Source: Parabacteroides faecis
GTDB taxonomy: Bacteria; Bacteroidota; Bacteroidia; Bacteroidales; Tannerellaceae
Direction: 5' to 3'
Length of the DNA stretch: 64,000 nucleotides
NCBI RefSeq assembly: GCF_014647375.1
Contig: NZ_BMPB01000003.1
Coordinates: 372,001-436,000 of the forward strand
Below are positions 1-7,364 of this stretch, one piece after another. Position 1 is the first letter of the stretch. Each line of letters starts with the position of its first letter. The notes under the pieces are model-generated. The model did not search any database and was not told where the DNA came from. It saw only the letters and a list, made by a program, of their open reading frames with translations. A program made the position numbers and the translations under genes.

Positions 1-133
1 TCGTCAGATCGTCCAGCAGCTCTTCATCCCGTTTGATCCACAACGACAACTGTGCAGAAGCCGATTTCGGTAAAATACCCGGGAAATACAACATAGCCAG
101 CTGCGTATGTCCCCAAACCTTGCTCTTATCCAT
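1..133 (-). CDS. DUF4248 family protein, C-terminus cut by window edge
   Basis: The reading frame starts at an ATG at 133 and runs off the left edge, leaving 44 residues. It begins MDKSKVWGHTQLAMLYFPGI and continues with a Trp-Ile-Lys segment. The pattern 'G-x-T-x-L-A-x-L-Y-F-P' followed by a 'L..WI' helix is what I recognise as the short DUF4248 family of Bacteroidales (usually about 70-80 residues). Function is unknown. Its start overlaps the stop of the upstream minus-strand gene by 8 bases (the sequence ATGGATAA), which suggests translational coupling and one transcript with the next two genes. Confidence 0.7.
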   Translation of the reverse strand, partial: MDKSKVWGHTQLAMLYFPGILPKSASAQLSLWIKRDEELLDDLT

Positions 134-752
134 GATTGTTTTGTTTTTGTTGTTTCTCTTTCAATTGCAAATATTCCTCGTAAGTGATACCGCCGGACGC
201 CACTTTCTCCGGTTTCTCCTCCTTCTTTCGTGCCGCCTTAAAACGGTTTGTCTCCGTCAGGCGTTCACCCATAAACTGCATCAGCGCACTGGTGACAGTC
301 AGCGCATCCACCATCCCGTAAAAACGGCCGTAACGCCCGCATTTCAGCCGATGAAAAAACAACAGCAATTCCGTCACCTTCAGATAAGGATATTCTGCCA
401 GCACCAGACGCGACAACTCGCGCTGGCGGTTGACCGGCATTTTCTCTTTCACCCCGACAAACAGGTTGATATCTTCCAGCAGAGCGCATATGAACACCAT
501 TGCCGCCAGCTCGCCATACCCCAGGCAAACCGTTTCCAGCATGGGAGCCGTACCAAAGTAAGCACGCTCGGCATAACGGGCAGCCATTACCTGCATATCC
601 GGTTTAAACGTATTCAGGAATTTCTCCGCATTCCCGTAACGAGCCGTCATATCAGCAACTTCTTGTTGCTTCTTCAGCCATGCGGAGGAGTTCTTCCCGT
701 CGGGCTGCTTCTCCGTTATCGCCTGAAAATCGAGTTTCATTTGATTTTCCAT
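126..752 (-). CDS. DUF6633-like conserved hypothetical protein
   Basis: A 208-residue cytoplasmic protein without signal peptide or membrane helix. I recognise the block around 'QQEVADMTARYGNAEKFL' as typical of a Bacteroidales family of unknown function (DUF6633-like). The C-terminus is charged and rich in Lys and Gln. The start at 752 overlaps the end of the upstream DUF4373 gene by about 100 bases. A later in-frame ATG at 650 would remove the overlap, but it would also remove the conserved 'KKQQEVAD' part, so I keep 752. In Bacteroidales this trio commonly sits near HU-like proteins and surface polysaccharide genes; that is general knowledge and is not shown here. Confidence 0.65.
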   Translation of the reverse strand: MENQMKLDFQAITEKQPDGKNSSAWLKKQQEVADMTARYGNAEKFLNTFKPDMQVMAARYAERAYFGTAPMLETVCLGYGELAAMVFICALLEDINLFVGVKEKMPVNRQRELSRLVLAEYPYLKVTELLLFFHRLKCGRYGRFYGMVDALTVTSALMQFMGERLTETNRFKAARKKEEKPEKVASGGITYEEYLQLKEKQQKQNNHG

Positions 753-1257
753 ATTGTGTAGATTGATTTACATTTTGATTTCCATTTCCATTTTCCGGGG
801 TTTTCGTTACAGAATCCGGAGTTTCCGTTGCAATAACCGGGGTTTCTGCAACAATAACCCCTTCATTCGCCCAACTATCCGGTATTTCGAGATCCGGGTC
901 GATCTTTACGCCGAGTCTTTTACTGATCTCCCTGAAGCGTCTCTGTATCGCCAGCGAAGAAAGTACCTGCCGGTATTCCAGCAGTTCCCTGTCGAACAAC
1001 TGAAGATCTATACAATAAAGGACCGCCTCACTAACCGTGGCCTCATCCAACCCCAGGATAACAGAGATATCGAAACAGAAATCACTGTCATAAGGAATAT
1101 AATACCCCTTCTCCCGGTAAATTTCACAAAGGATCGCTAAATAAATACAGATGCCCTTACACCCGTACCTTCGGAGCAGGCGTTGTATTTTCCTGTCCGA
1201 ATACAGGTCCGTATCCAGCGGAAAATAGCCCAGTCCTTTTTTTAATGGTCTAGCCAT
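652..1257 (-). CDS. DUF4373 (Lin1244/Lin1753-like) domain protein
   Basis: A 201-residue protein. Residues 1-110 carry the pattern 'K-K-G-L-x-Y-F-P-L-D-T-D-L-Y-S-D', then 'LLRRYGCKGICIYLAILCEI' and 'GYYIPYDSDFCFDIS', which match the N-terminal domain found in Lin1244/Lin1753-like and DUF4373 proteins. That domain resembles replication-initiation or primosome-like winged-helix proteins of phages and mobile elements. Residues 135-200 are a low-complexity Thr/Glu/Asn tail with no predicted fold. It heads the minus-strand trio. Its role is unknown; a DNA-binding or replication accessory role is only an inference from the fold. Confidence 0.7.
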   Translation of the reverse strand: MARPLKKGLGYFPLDTDLYSDRKIQRLLRRYGCKGICIYLAILCEIYREKGYYIPYDSDFCFDISVILGLDEATVSEAVLYCIDLQLFDRELLEYRQVLSSLAIQRRFREISKRLGVKIDPDLEIPDSWANEGVIVAETPVIATETPDSVTKTPENGNGNQNVNQSTQYGKSNETRFSGDNGEAARREELLRMAEEATRSC

Positions 1258-1503
1258 AATTCTAATTTTTTAAATGTTGATTACCTGAAGCACCAACGGT
1301 TAACACAATCCGGTGCGAAAGAAAGGAAGTGATTTACAGGAAAAGTCTTTGGCGTGTACAAAAACAGTAAAAGTTGAACTCCAAACTCCCGTTTAAAATT
1401 CAACCCTTAGACTCTTTATACGGTAAACATAGACAAATATATTTTTATATCCTATTTATCCGGTAAAAATCAGGATAATATGCTTTTAGATTTAAAAAAA
1501 ATC

Positions 1504-1511
1504 TATCTTTG
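1504..1511 (+). promoter_or_regulatory. -7 box upstream of the Rpn-family gene
   Basis: TATCTTTG matches the Bacteroidetes -7 consensus TAnnTTTG exactly and lies about 30 bases before the start codon at 1542. No clear TTTG -33 element is present at the usual distance, so the promoter assignment is tentative. Confidence 0.4.
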
Positions 1512-1541
1512 CTACCGTAACAAATTAAATAATAAATAACT

Positions 1542-2402
1542 ATGAAAAATGATCCTGCATTGGTCCGTTTTGACTGGGCCGTAAAGCGCCTTTTGCGTAA
1601 TAAATCCAACTTTGTTGTGCTGGAAGGTTTTTTGTCTACATTACTTGGGCAAGAGATTCGTATTGTCAAGATGCTGGAAAGCGAAAGTAATAAGGAAAGT
1701 GTCGATAATAAGTTCAACCCGGTAGAGATGTTGGCAGAAGACAGTAAAGGTGAACTTATCATCATTGAATTACACAATAATCGTGAGCTCTATTATTATC
1801 ATCGTATGTTGTACGGAGCACCCAAAACGACCACCGATTATATCAACGAAGGCCAGGAATATGGTGTTATTCGTAAAGTATATTCAATCAACATTGTTTA
1901 TTTTGAATTAGGACAAGGCAAAGACTATGTTTATCATGGACGTACCAGTTTTAAAGGAATTCATTATAATGATATACTCCAGTTATCCGTACGCCAACGC
2001 GAACAATTCGTACGTCATGAAGTCGGAGATATTTTTCCCGAATATTACGTATTACGGGTAGACGGCTTTAACCAACAAGCGAAAACGCCTCTGGACGAAT
2101 GGATCGCTTTCCTGAAAACCGGCGAGATCGATAAAAACAGTACGGTTCATAGCTTACAGGAAGCACGCGAACGTTTGCGTATCGACCAGTTAGATGAAAA
2201 AGACAGACGACAATATTATGCAGACATGGAGGCTTTGCGTTATCAACGCAGTGTAATTAAAACTGGTTGGATTGAAGGAAAAGCTGAGGGGAAAGCGGAA
2301 GAACAACGGCTTATAGCAACAAACCTGAAACAAAACGGTATCGATCCTCTAATAATCTCCCGGTCTACGGGCTTGTCGATAGAAGAAATCGAAAAACTTT
2401 AA
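1542..2402 (+). CDS. Rpn-family PD-(D/E)XK nuclease (putative transposase)
   Basis: A 286-residue cytoplasmic protein of the Rpn/PDDEXK_2 type, related to RpnA-E of E. coli, which are DNA endonucleases that stimulate RecA-independent recombination. The N-terminal 'DPALVRFDWAVKRLL' and the core 'NPVEMLAEDSKGELIIIELHNNREL' carry the expected beta strands of the nuclease. The usual first acidic residue is Glu here (VEMLAED) and the usual E-x-Q/K is E-x-H (IELHN). The C-terminal 60 residues hold the charged 'EGKAEGKAEE' helix and a small helix-turn-helix-like end typical of the family. It is a single gene flanked by a -7 box and a strong terminator. No transposon ends are visible, so it is not an obvious mobile element. 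Confidence 0.85.
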   Translation: MKNDPALVRFDWAVKRLLRNKSNFVVLEGFLSTLLGQEIRIVKMLESESNKESVDNKFNPVEMLAEDSKGELIIIELHNNRELYYYHRMLYGAPKTTTDYINEGQEYGVIRKVYSINIVYFELGQGKDYVYHGRTSFKGIHYNDILQLSVRQREQFVRHEVGDIFPEYYVLRVDGFNQQAKTPLDEWIAFLKTGEIDKNSTVHSLQEARERLRIDQLDEKDRRQYYADMEALRYQRSVIKTGWIEGKAEGKAEEQRLIATNLKQNGIDPLIISRSTGLSIEEIEKL

Positions 2403-2420
2403 AAACCTGACAGTATAAAA

Positions 2421-2461
2421 AAACAAAATCCCGGAGAGTCTCTTTCCCCGGGATTTTGTTT
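2421..2461 (+). terminator. Intrinsic terminator after the Rpn-family gene
   Basis: A perfect 14-bp inverted repeat: left arm 2421-2434 (AAACAAAATCCCGG), right arm 2448-2461, 13-nt loop. The right arm ends in a T-rich stretch. It lies 19 bases past the stop codon. Confidence 0.85.
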
Positions 2462-2579
2462 TTAAGACAATATATTCAAAATTCAGATTATCATTTCGAT
2501 AGGTAATATTGCTTGTTTGATAACGGAATGATATGTTAAAAAATATTAGTCGCAGGGGTATTTTCAAATACCCGGTATA

Positions 2580-4082
2580 TTAGTCCGATTTACCCGCTAG
2601 GGTAGTGTCATTTTGATAGTTGGAAAAAACCATCTGATAACCGACTTTTCTGTGTGACTTAATTTCAATACAGGGGAATGGCTTCAAAGACTTCCTTAAA
2701 CGACCTACAGTAGTCGAAATAATTTCCCGGTCCGAGTCACTTAATCCATTTTTAATTGGGCGCTCCAAAACATCGGTACAAATATCCTCAAACATTAATT
2801 TATAATCCTCAGCCTTAATAAAATAACCAAACAACTTTAGCGGATTGTTCTTCAAACGAATCGTTTTTCCATTCTCAATACGTACAACTCCATGTTTTTC
2901 ATCAAATAATACACCGCATGGCAAAATGATCCAGTCTATTTTTTGTTTCGGAAATAAAGATTTTATTTTATTTTGCGAGACTAATAACTCAGCTTCTTTT
3001 TTCTCGATCATCTCGAGTTGTTGTTTATTAATCCGCTCTATATCTTGCAACTTGGCTTGAAGTTCAATTAGTTCTGCTTGTTTTTTGTCAATCACTCCGG
3101 CTTGTTGTTTACTAACCTGTTCCATTTCCTGCTTGCTAGCTCGTAACTGAGTTAGTTCACACTGTTTCCGTTCAATCGATTCAGATTGTTGTTTACTAAT
3201 CTGCTCAACATTTTGCAACTTGGTTTGAAGTTCAGTTAATTCTGCTTGTTTTTCGTCAATCACTCCGGCTTGTTGTTGGCTAACCTGTTCCATTTCCTGC
3301 TTGCTAGCTTGTAACTGAGTTAGTTCACACTGTTTCCGTTCAATCAATTCAGATTGTTGTTTGCTAATCCGCTCTGTCTCCAGTTTTTTAGCTTGCAATT
3401 CATTCAGTTCAGTTTTCAGTTGTACGACCAAGGCCTCACTTTCATTCAATGACTTGATGATCTTTTCTATATACCCTTTTAATTTATTAAAATAAATTCC
3501 ATAACCACCGGCCAATAGAATCAAAATAACAAAAGAAATTACCCAAAACCATCCAATTCGTTCCAACACAATCCGAATCGGAACATCGACATAAGCCTGG
3601 AGCGTTATATTCTTTTCTTCATTTTCATCTATCCTGTAAACAACAGGATTTAAAAGGGTCGCATTTTTATAAAACAGGCTGTCGGTCGAAGAATTAATCA
3701 CTTTTCCACTACCTATGTAGCGTATGGCTGTTTTTACTTCTATATTCTTTTTTTGTAATATAGCTTGAAAAAGACTATCCAATAGATGCCGGTTAGGATC
3801 ATGCATGGTAAGATAAATTTGATCGCACCAAGCATGTTTCTCTTCTCCTGAAATATCATTGGGAGATCTTTGAGGATCATAGCTACCTTTTTGAATTTGG
3901 ATATCTTTTTGTTGTTTTTTTTCATCTAGCATCGCCTCTATAAACAAATCCCTAAGTTCGGCATGCAGTTTTCTTTTCTGATTCAGGTAAACATTTCCAA
4001 ACCATAACATCAGTAAAATAATAACCCCAATAGAGGCAATTCCACCTATTCCTATTTTACTAATTTGTCTTTTCATTTCCAT
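2580..4082 (-). CDS. Membrane-anchored coiled-coil transcriptional regulator (winged helix)
   Basis: A 500-residue protein in four parts. Residues 10-32 and 176-198 are membrane helices bounding a roughly 140-residue extracytoplasmic region. Residues 205-378 are a coiled coil with five tandem 28-residue units (starting at 239, 267, 295, 323 and 351). Residues 383-488 resemble the OmpR-type winged helix: a recognition-helix-like 'TTVGRLRKSLK' followed by 'HRKVGYQM' in the wing. The topology suggests sensing outside the cytoplasmic membrane and DNA binding inside, as in ToxR/CadC-type regulators but with the DNA-binding domain at the C-terminus. No phosphoacceptor domain is present. It is transcribed away from the NVEALA island at 4313, which makes it the likely local regulator (inference). 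Confidence 0.75.
   Translation of the reverse strand: MEMKRQISKIGIGGIASIGVIILLMLWFGNVYLNQKRKLHAELRDLFIEAMLDEKKQQKDIQIQKGSYDPQRSPNDISGEEKHAWCDQIYLTMHDPNRHLLDSLFQAILQKKNIEVKTAIRYIGSGKVINSSTDSLFYKNATLLNPVVYRIDENEEKNITLQAYVDVPIRIVLERIGWFWVISFVILILLAGGYGIYFNKLKGYIEKIIKSLNESEALVVQLKTELNELQAKKLETERISKQQSELIERKQCELTQLQASKQEMEQVSQQQAGVIDEKQAELTELQTKLQNVEQISKQQSESIERKQCELTQLRASKQEMEQVSKQQAGVIDKKQAELIELQAKLQDIERINKQQLEMIEKKEAELLVSQNKIKSLFPKQKIDWIILPCGVLFDEKHGVVRIENGKTIRLKNNPLKLFGYFIKAEDYKLMFEDICTDVLERPIKNGLSDSDREIISTTVGRLRKSLKPFPCIEIKSHRKVGYQMVFSNYQNDTTLAGKSD
2949..3368 (-). repeat. Five tandem 84-bp coding repeats (28-residue coiled-coil units)
   Basis: Within the regulator gene, units of the form 'I/V-S-K-Q-Q...E-L-x-x-L-Q' recur every 28 residues (four heptads). 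Pairs of units form a nearly identical 168-bp repeat, which points to recent tandem duplication. Repeat number, and therefore coil length, could vary between strains. Confidence 0.85.
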
Positions 4083-4205
4083 TTTTTACCCGCTTTTTTA
4101 TAATAATCGTAACAGAAGTCTCACAAATATTGACAATATTTCCCTCTTACACATTATATATCAGCACCTTAAATCAAACGATCAGAACACATTCCAGATA
4201 AACTA

Positions 4206-4236
4206 TTTGTTTTTCAAACGTGATACACTACTTTTA
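4206..4236 (+). promoter_or_regulatory. Candidate promoter of the NVEALA island
   Basis: TTTG at 4206-4209, a 19-base spacer and TACTTTTA at 4229-4236. This fits the Bacteroidetes -33/-7 pattern (TTTG, then TAnnTTTG) except for the last base. It lies 77 bases before the first NVEALA gene, in the divergent intergenic region shared with the winged-helix regulator. Confidence 0.45.
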
Positions 4237-4312
4237 CACTGTAAGTCATAAAAACCAACAGGAGTCTTGCTTGTAGACAAAAGTAATATAAACAGAATAA
4301 AATAATATCAAT

Positions 4313-4549
4313 ATGGAAAAAATTATTAAAACAGGGTTTGTCTTTCTATTATTATTCGGTGCATGGTATTTCGGTCACACTACTTCGGATAAAAATCCAA
4401 TGAATGAGTTGATGCTTGAAAACATCGAAGCATTAGCTAATAATGAAAATGGTCAACATGGCGAAAACTATCGATGTTACGGTAGAGGTGAAGTAGATTG
4501 TGACGGCGAGAAATTTGAAATTAGATTCAGTGGTTTCAGTTTAGACTAA
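4313..4549 (+). CDS. NVEALA-family secreted peptide (NIEALA variant)
   Basis: A 78-residue precursor. Residues 5-22 form a hydrophobic signal-type helix. Residues 37-42 are NIEALA, a variant of the motif that names the NVEALA family of Bacteroidales. The part after the motif (36 residues) is polar and Gly-rich with two cysteines (C55, C63). The motif ends Ala-Leu-Ala, which resembles a signal peptidase I site, so the cargo could be released after residue 42 (inference). Unlike the other three NVEALA genes it lacks the conserved upstream leader and hairpin, and the next lipoprotein begins only 3 bases after its stop. It is the first gene of the island. Confidence 0.75.
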   Translation: MEKIIKTGFVFLLLFGAWYFGHTTSDKNPMNELMLENIEALANNENGQHGENYRCYGRGEVDCDGEKFEIRFSGFSLD

Positions 4550-4552
4550 CGT

Positions 4553-5611
4553 ATGAAATCTCTCCCTTACATATTATTAATAGGTATTAGTACCCTTGTC
4601 GCCTGTTCAGGAAACCAGCAAACCACTTTCCCCCGGTACGCTGACTTTCCCGAAACGAAGGTGCTCAAGGCCCAGGTAGCAGACCTGGATACTATCCTGC
4701 TCCGTTACCCATTCCGGGTAGCGGTCAGGGATGGTATTGCCGTGGTGATGGACCTGCATAATATGGATCATTTCCTACATGCTTTTACCTATCCCGGATG
4801 GAAACACCTAGCCTCTTTCGGAAAGCGCGGGGAAGGACCTATGGAGATGCTTTCCGCCGACAACATTCAATTCAACTCCTTAGACTCTTTATGGGCGATC
4901 GACGCCAATAAAATGGAGATTACACGTTGGAAAATATCTCCGGCTACCGGTTCTGCGGAACGGGTCGAAGAGATCAAACTGGATAAGAAACTGGTCCGTT
5001 CACTCGACTTTCATACGATGGAATCGGGGTTTTTCATTCCCGACTACATGGGAGAGTTCCGTTATTGGCAAGTGGACGACAACGGAAAGCCGGTCAAAAG
5101 TATCGGGGAAATACCATCCGAAACGATCGACGAAAACACCGTCCGTCCGGCACTTGCACAGGCATGGCGAAGTTTCATGGACTACAATCCCGACAACGGA
5201 ATCTTGGCAATGGCAACCCAATTGGGAGAAGTTTTCGAAATTTTCAACCTGAAAGAGAATACTCATAAGGTGCTTTACGGACCCGAAGGCGAGCCGCAAT
5301 ACAAAGCAGCCCAAGACGGTTCGGGTATCCCCACCGGGATCATGGGCTTTAGCGACATCAAAGTGACAAGTAAATATATCTATGCTGTTTTTCAAGGCAT
5401 CCGGTTTGAAGACAAAATAGCCGCCATCAAACAGGGAAAAGAGCCTGAAAACGGGGCAAAATACATCTATGTGTTCGACCTGGAAGGAAATCCGGTGCGC
5501 CGGTACGAACTCGACCAACGGATTAACAGTATCGATATTAACGAAGACACCAATACGATTGTCGCCACCGAGGCGAAAAGCGACGATCCGATTTTAGAAT
5601 TTAAGATATAA
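4553..5611 (+). CDS. BF3164-type beta-propeller lipoprotein
   Basis: A 352-residue lipoprotein with signal peptide and lipobox ending at C18 (LVAC). The rest consists of repeated beta-strand blocks typical of TolB-like/BF3164 lipoproteins: 'FGKRGEGPMEML' near the N-terminus, 'YIYVFDLEGNPVRRYELD' and a final 'SIDINEDTNTIVAT...DDPILEF'. These are thought to be propellers on the cell surface or periplasmic face of Bacteroidales; their ligands are unknown. It sits between an NVEALA gene and a thioredoxin/DUF1573 gene (8-base gap), so the three probably form one transcript. Its last ~30 codons reappear as a truncated copy at 8728. Confidence 0.75.
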   Translation: MKSLPYILLIGISTLVACSGNQQTTFPRYADFPETKVLKAQVADLDTILLRYPFRVAVRDGIAVVMDLHNMDHFLHAFTYPGWKHLASFGKRGEGPMEMLSADNIQFNSLDSLWAIDANKMEITRWKISPATGSAERVEEIKLDKKLVRSLDFHTMESGFFIPDYMGEFRYWQVDDNGKPVKSIGEIPSETIDENTVRPALAQAWRSFMDYNPDNGILAMATQLGEVFEIFNLKENTHKVLYGPEGEPQYKAAQDGSGIPTGIMGFSDIKVTSKYIYAVFQGIRFEDKIAAIKQGKEPENGAKYIYVFDLEGNPVRRYELDQRINSIDINEDTNTIVATEAKSDDPILEFKI

Positions 5612-5619
5612 CGAACGCC

Positions 5620-6501
5620 ATGAAAAACCTGAATCTATACATATTATTAGTATTAACGATCTTCTTCTCCTGTCAAGACAAACAGAAAGAAGAGAAAAAA
5701 CAGATTGCGCAATTGGTGAACGAATGGCAGGGTAAACAAATTGTATTCCCTGAAAACCTGATCTTCACCCGTTATCTGACAGATACTACGGATTTCCAAA
5801 TTCCGCAATCCGATTATAAGGTATTAATATATGTAGATTCCATTGGTTGTACCAGCTGCAAATTACAACTGCATAAATGGAAGGAACTGATCGAGTATAC
5901 CGATTCGGCCACACAGGGAAAAGTGCCTTTCCTTTTCTTCTTCCATCCCAAAGATGCGAAAGAAATACGCTATCTGTTGAAACGGGATGCTTTCGATCGT
6001 CCGGTCTGTATTGACATAGAGGATCAACTGAACAAATTGAACAAGTTCCCGTCAAATATAACTTTCCAGACATTCCTGCTGGACAAGAACAATAAAGTGG
6101 TTGTATTAGGAAATCCGGTACACAACACGGCGGTGAAAGACCTATATCTGAAACAGATCACCGGCAAAGACAATCCGAACAAAAATATCCCAAAAACAAC
6201 AGCCGAAGCAACACAGATAGAAATCGACTTCGGTACTTTTGGTAAATCGGAAGTAAAGGAAACAACCATAGAAGTAAGAAACATTGGGGACAATCCCCTT
6301 GTGATAGTGGACGTAGGTACCACTTGCGGCTGCACGGCTGCCACTTATGACAAACGCCCCGCAAACCCCGGAGAATCTCTTCGGGTAGGAATTAAGATGA
6401 CACCGAAAGATACAGGATTCTTCGATGAAGTCGTTACGATCAAGTACAATAGTATTAACAACCAACCTGTCAAAGCAAAGATAAAGGGGAATGTTCGATG
6501 A
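5620..6501 (+). CDS. Thioredoxin-like plus DUF1573 lipoprotein, copy 1
   Basis: A 293-residue lipoprotein with the lipobox at C18 (FFSC). Residues 35-185 look thioredoxin-like, with a Cys-Thr-Ser-Cys pair at 77-80 after 'LIYVDSIG', followed by 'FLFFFHP'. Residues 200-293 are a DUF1573 (Ig-like, ASH-related) domain with its 'TTCGCTAATYDK' signature (cysteines 236 and 238). The CxxC pair suggests periplasmic redox or thiol chemistry, which would fit the cysteine-bearing NVEALA cargo peptides nearby (inference). It is almost identical to the gene at 8823; the differences cluster in the first 50 residues. A decayed third copy lies at 22222. Confidence 0.8.
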   Translation: MKNLNLYILLVLTIFFSCQDKQKEEKKQIAQLVNEWQGKQIVFPENLIFTRYLTDTTDFQIPQSDYKVLIYVDSIGCTSCKLQLHKWKELIEYTDSATQGKVPFLFFFHPKDAKEIRYLLKRDAFDRPVCIDIEDQLNKLNKFPSNITFQTFLLDKNNKVVVLGNPVHNTAVKDLYLKQITGKDNPNKNIPKTTAEATQIEIDFGTFGKSEVKETTIEVRNIGDNPLVIVDVGTTCGCTAATYDKRPANPGESLRVGIKMTPKDTGFFDEVVTIKYNSINNQPVKAKIKGNVR

Positions 6502-6708
6502 TCGAACAAATGGGAGTTTGCTGCATCCCGACAAGAATGTACAAGCAAACTCCCGGAGACCCCGAAAAGGAGGTGTATGATGGTAATATAACCGACAAAA
6601 CAGAATGCTACAGGTAACATTCGACTATCTAATCCAAATAGAGTAGGCAAAGATAGAAAATAGCCTGATTAAATAATGATTTAAACAAACAATTAAACAG
6701 ATACGAAT
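6502..6708 (+). promoter_or_regulatory. Conserved NVEALA leader element, copy 1
   Basis: A roughly 200-nt noncoding stretch between the DUF1573 gene and the NVEALA gene, also found at 9705-9911 and 22450-22650. It holds a perfect 11-bp hairpin (GGGAGTTTGCT at 6512-6522, complement at 6544-6554), then a strong Shine-Dalgarno AAGGAGGT (6567-6574), then a micro-ORF ATG ATG GTA ATA TAA (6577-6591), and on the minus strand a -7-like TATCTTTG (6648-6655). The stem and the following 50-plus bases are identical in all three copies while the loop varies. It could be a cis-regulatory leader or encode a small antisense RNA. Confidence 0.7.
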
Positions 6709-6954
6709 ATGAAAAAGTTATTGGGTATCATTGCTATCGCAGCTATAGCTGCTGCAGGCTGGAATTTCAGCCAAAGTCAGAACGAAGTGGAACTGTCAGA
6801 CTTGGCACTGGCTAATGTAGAAGCATTGGCTGACAATGAAAGTGACAGTAAAGGAACATTATATAGTACAGAGCCAGACAAAAACGGCCATACCACGAAT
6901 TGTTGTTGTCCTGGAGATAAAACTTGTGGAGCATCCGCTTGCGCTAAATGTTAA
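6709..6954 (+). CDS. NVEALA secreted peptide with Cys-rich cargo
   Basis: An 81-residue precursor. Residues 3-18 are an Ala/Ile-rich membrane-type signal, residues 30-41 read SDLALANVEALA, and the cargo of 40 residues contains six cysteines (65, 66, 67, 73, 78, 81), with a Cys-Cys-Cys run and a Cys C-terminus. The leader (1-41) is almost identical to that of the peptide at 9912, but the cargo is unrelated. The Cys density suggests disulfides, metal binding or thioether modification in the secreted form; which of these applies cannot be told from sequence. It is preceded by the conserved leader element and followed by a terminator hairpin. Confidence 0.8.
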   Translation: MKKLLGIIAIAAIAAAGWNFSQSQNEVELSDLALANVEALADNESDSKGTLYSTEPDKNGHTTNCCCPGDKTCGASACAKC

Positions 6955-6970
6955 CAACATAATAAATATA

Positions 6971-7029
6971 GGGCGACAGATAGATTTTATCAAATATTGT
7001 ATTCCAATAAATCCTATCTGTCCCCTTTT
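6971..7029 (+). terminator. Hairpin terminator after NVEALA gene
   Basis: Left arm 6971-6983 (GGGCGACAGATAG) and right arm 7014-7025 (CTATCTGTCCCC) pair as 9 plus 3 bp with one bulge, followed by TTTT. It stands 17 bases past the NVEALA stop and separates the peptide from the next lipoprotein. Confidence 0.6.
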
Positions 7030-7364
7030 GAATCAAGATTAGATATCCATGAAATAAATTTTATTTAAACAAATAAAAAGTAGGTGGTGAATATGGATAG
7101 TTTTAATAAAGAATATGCCAACATTACAGCAATCTTCTTACAAGTTATTCACAGTGGTTATGAATAGATACCCACAATAATATAAAATAAGCAAGAAGTG
7201 GTAAAGATCTTTAAGTAAAAAGTTATAGACATAACACCTTGAATTATTCTTTAACAAAATCAAAAACAGCTACTATCCAGCGAAATCATGAACGCATTAA
7301 ATTTATAATTCATGAAAAGTTTAACAAGCTCTTTTTAGAGAAGAGCATAATTATTTATTTACGT
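7030..7364. other. AT-rich intergenic stretch
   Basis: No gene or convincing promoter is seen. The frame of the next lipoprotein is open upstream from 7239, but those 42 codons lack a signal sequence and are AT-rich noise. I therefore place the gene start at 7365, directly before a signal peptide. Confidence 0.5.

Noticed and set aside
2949-3368. Regular tandem repeats that could suggest a CRISPR-like array.
   Set aside because: They are in-frame 84-bp coding units of a coiled coil without spacers.
5786-6534. Several minus-strand open frames of 68-130 codons opposite the DUF1573 gene, also found at 8989-9737.
   Set aside because: They occur twice only because the DNA is duplicated. They lack signals, have Cys/Arg/Leu-rich shadow composition, and lie opposite a clear lipoprotein gene.
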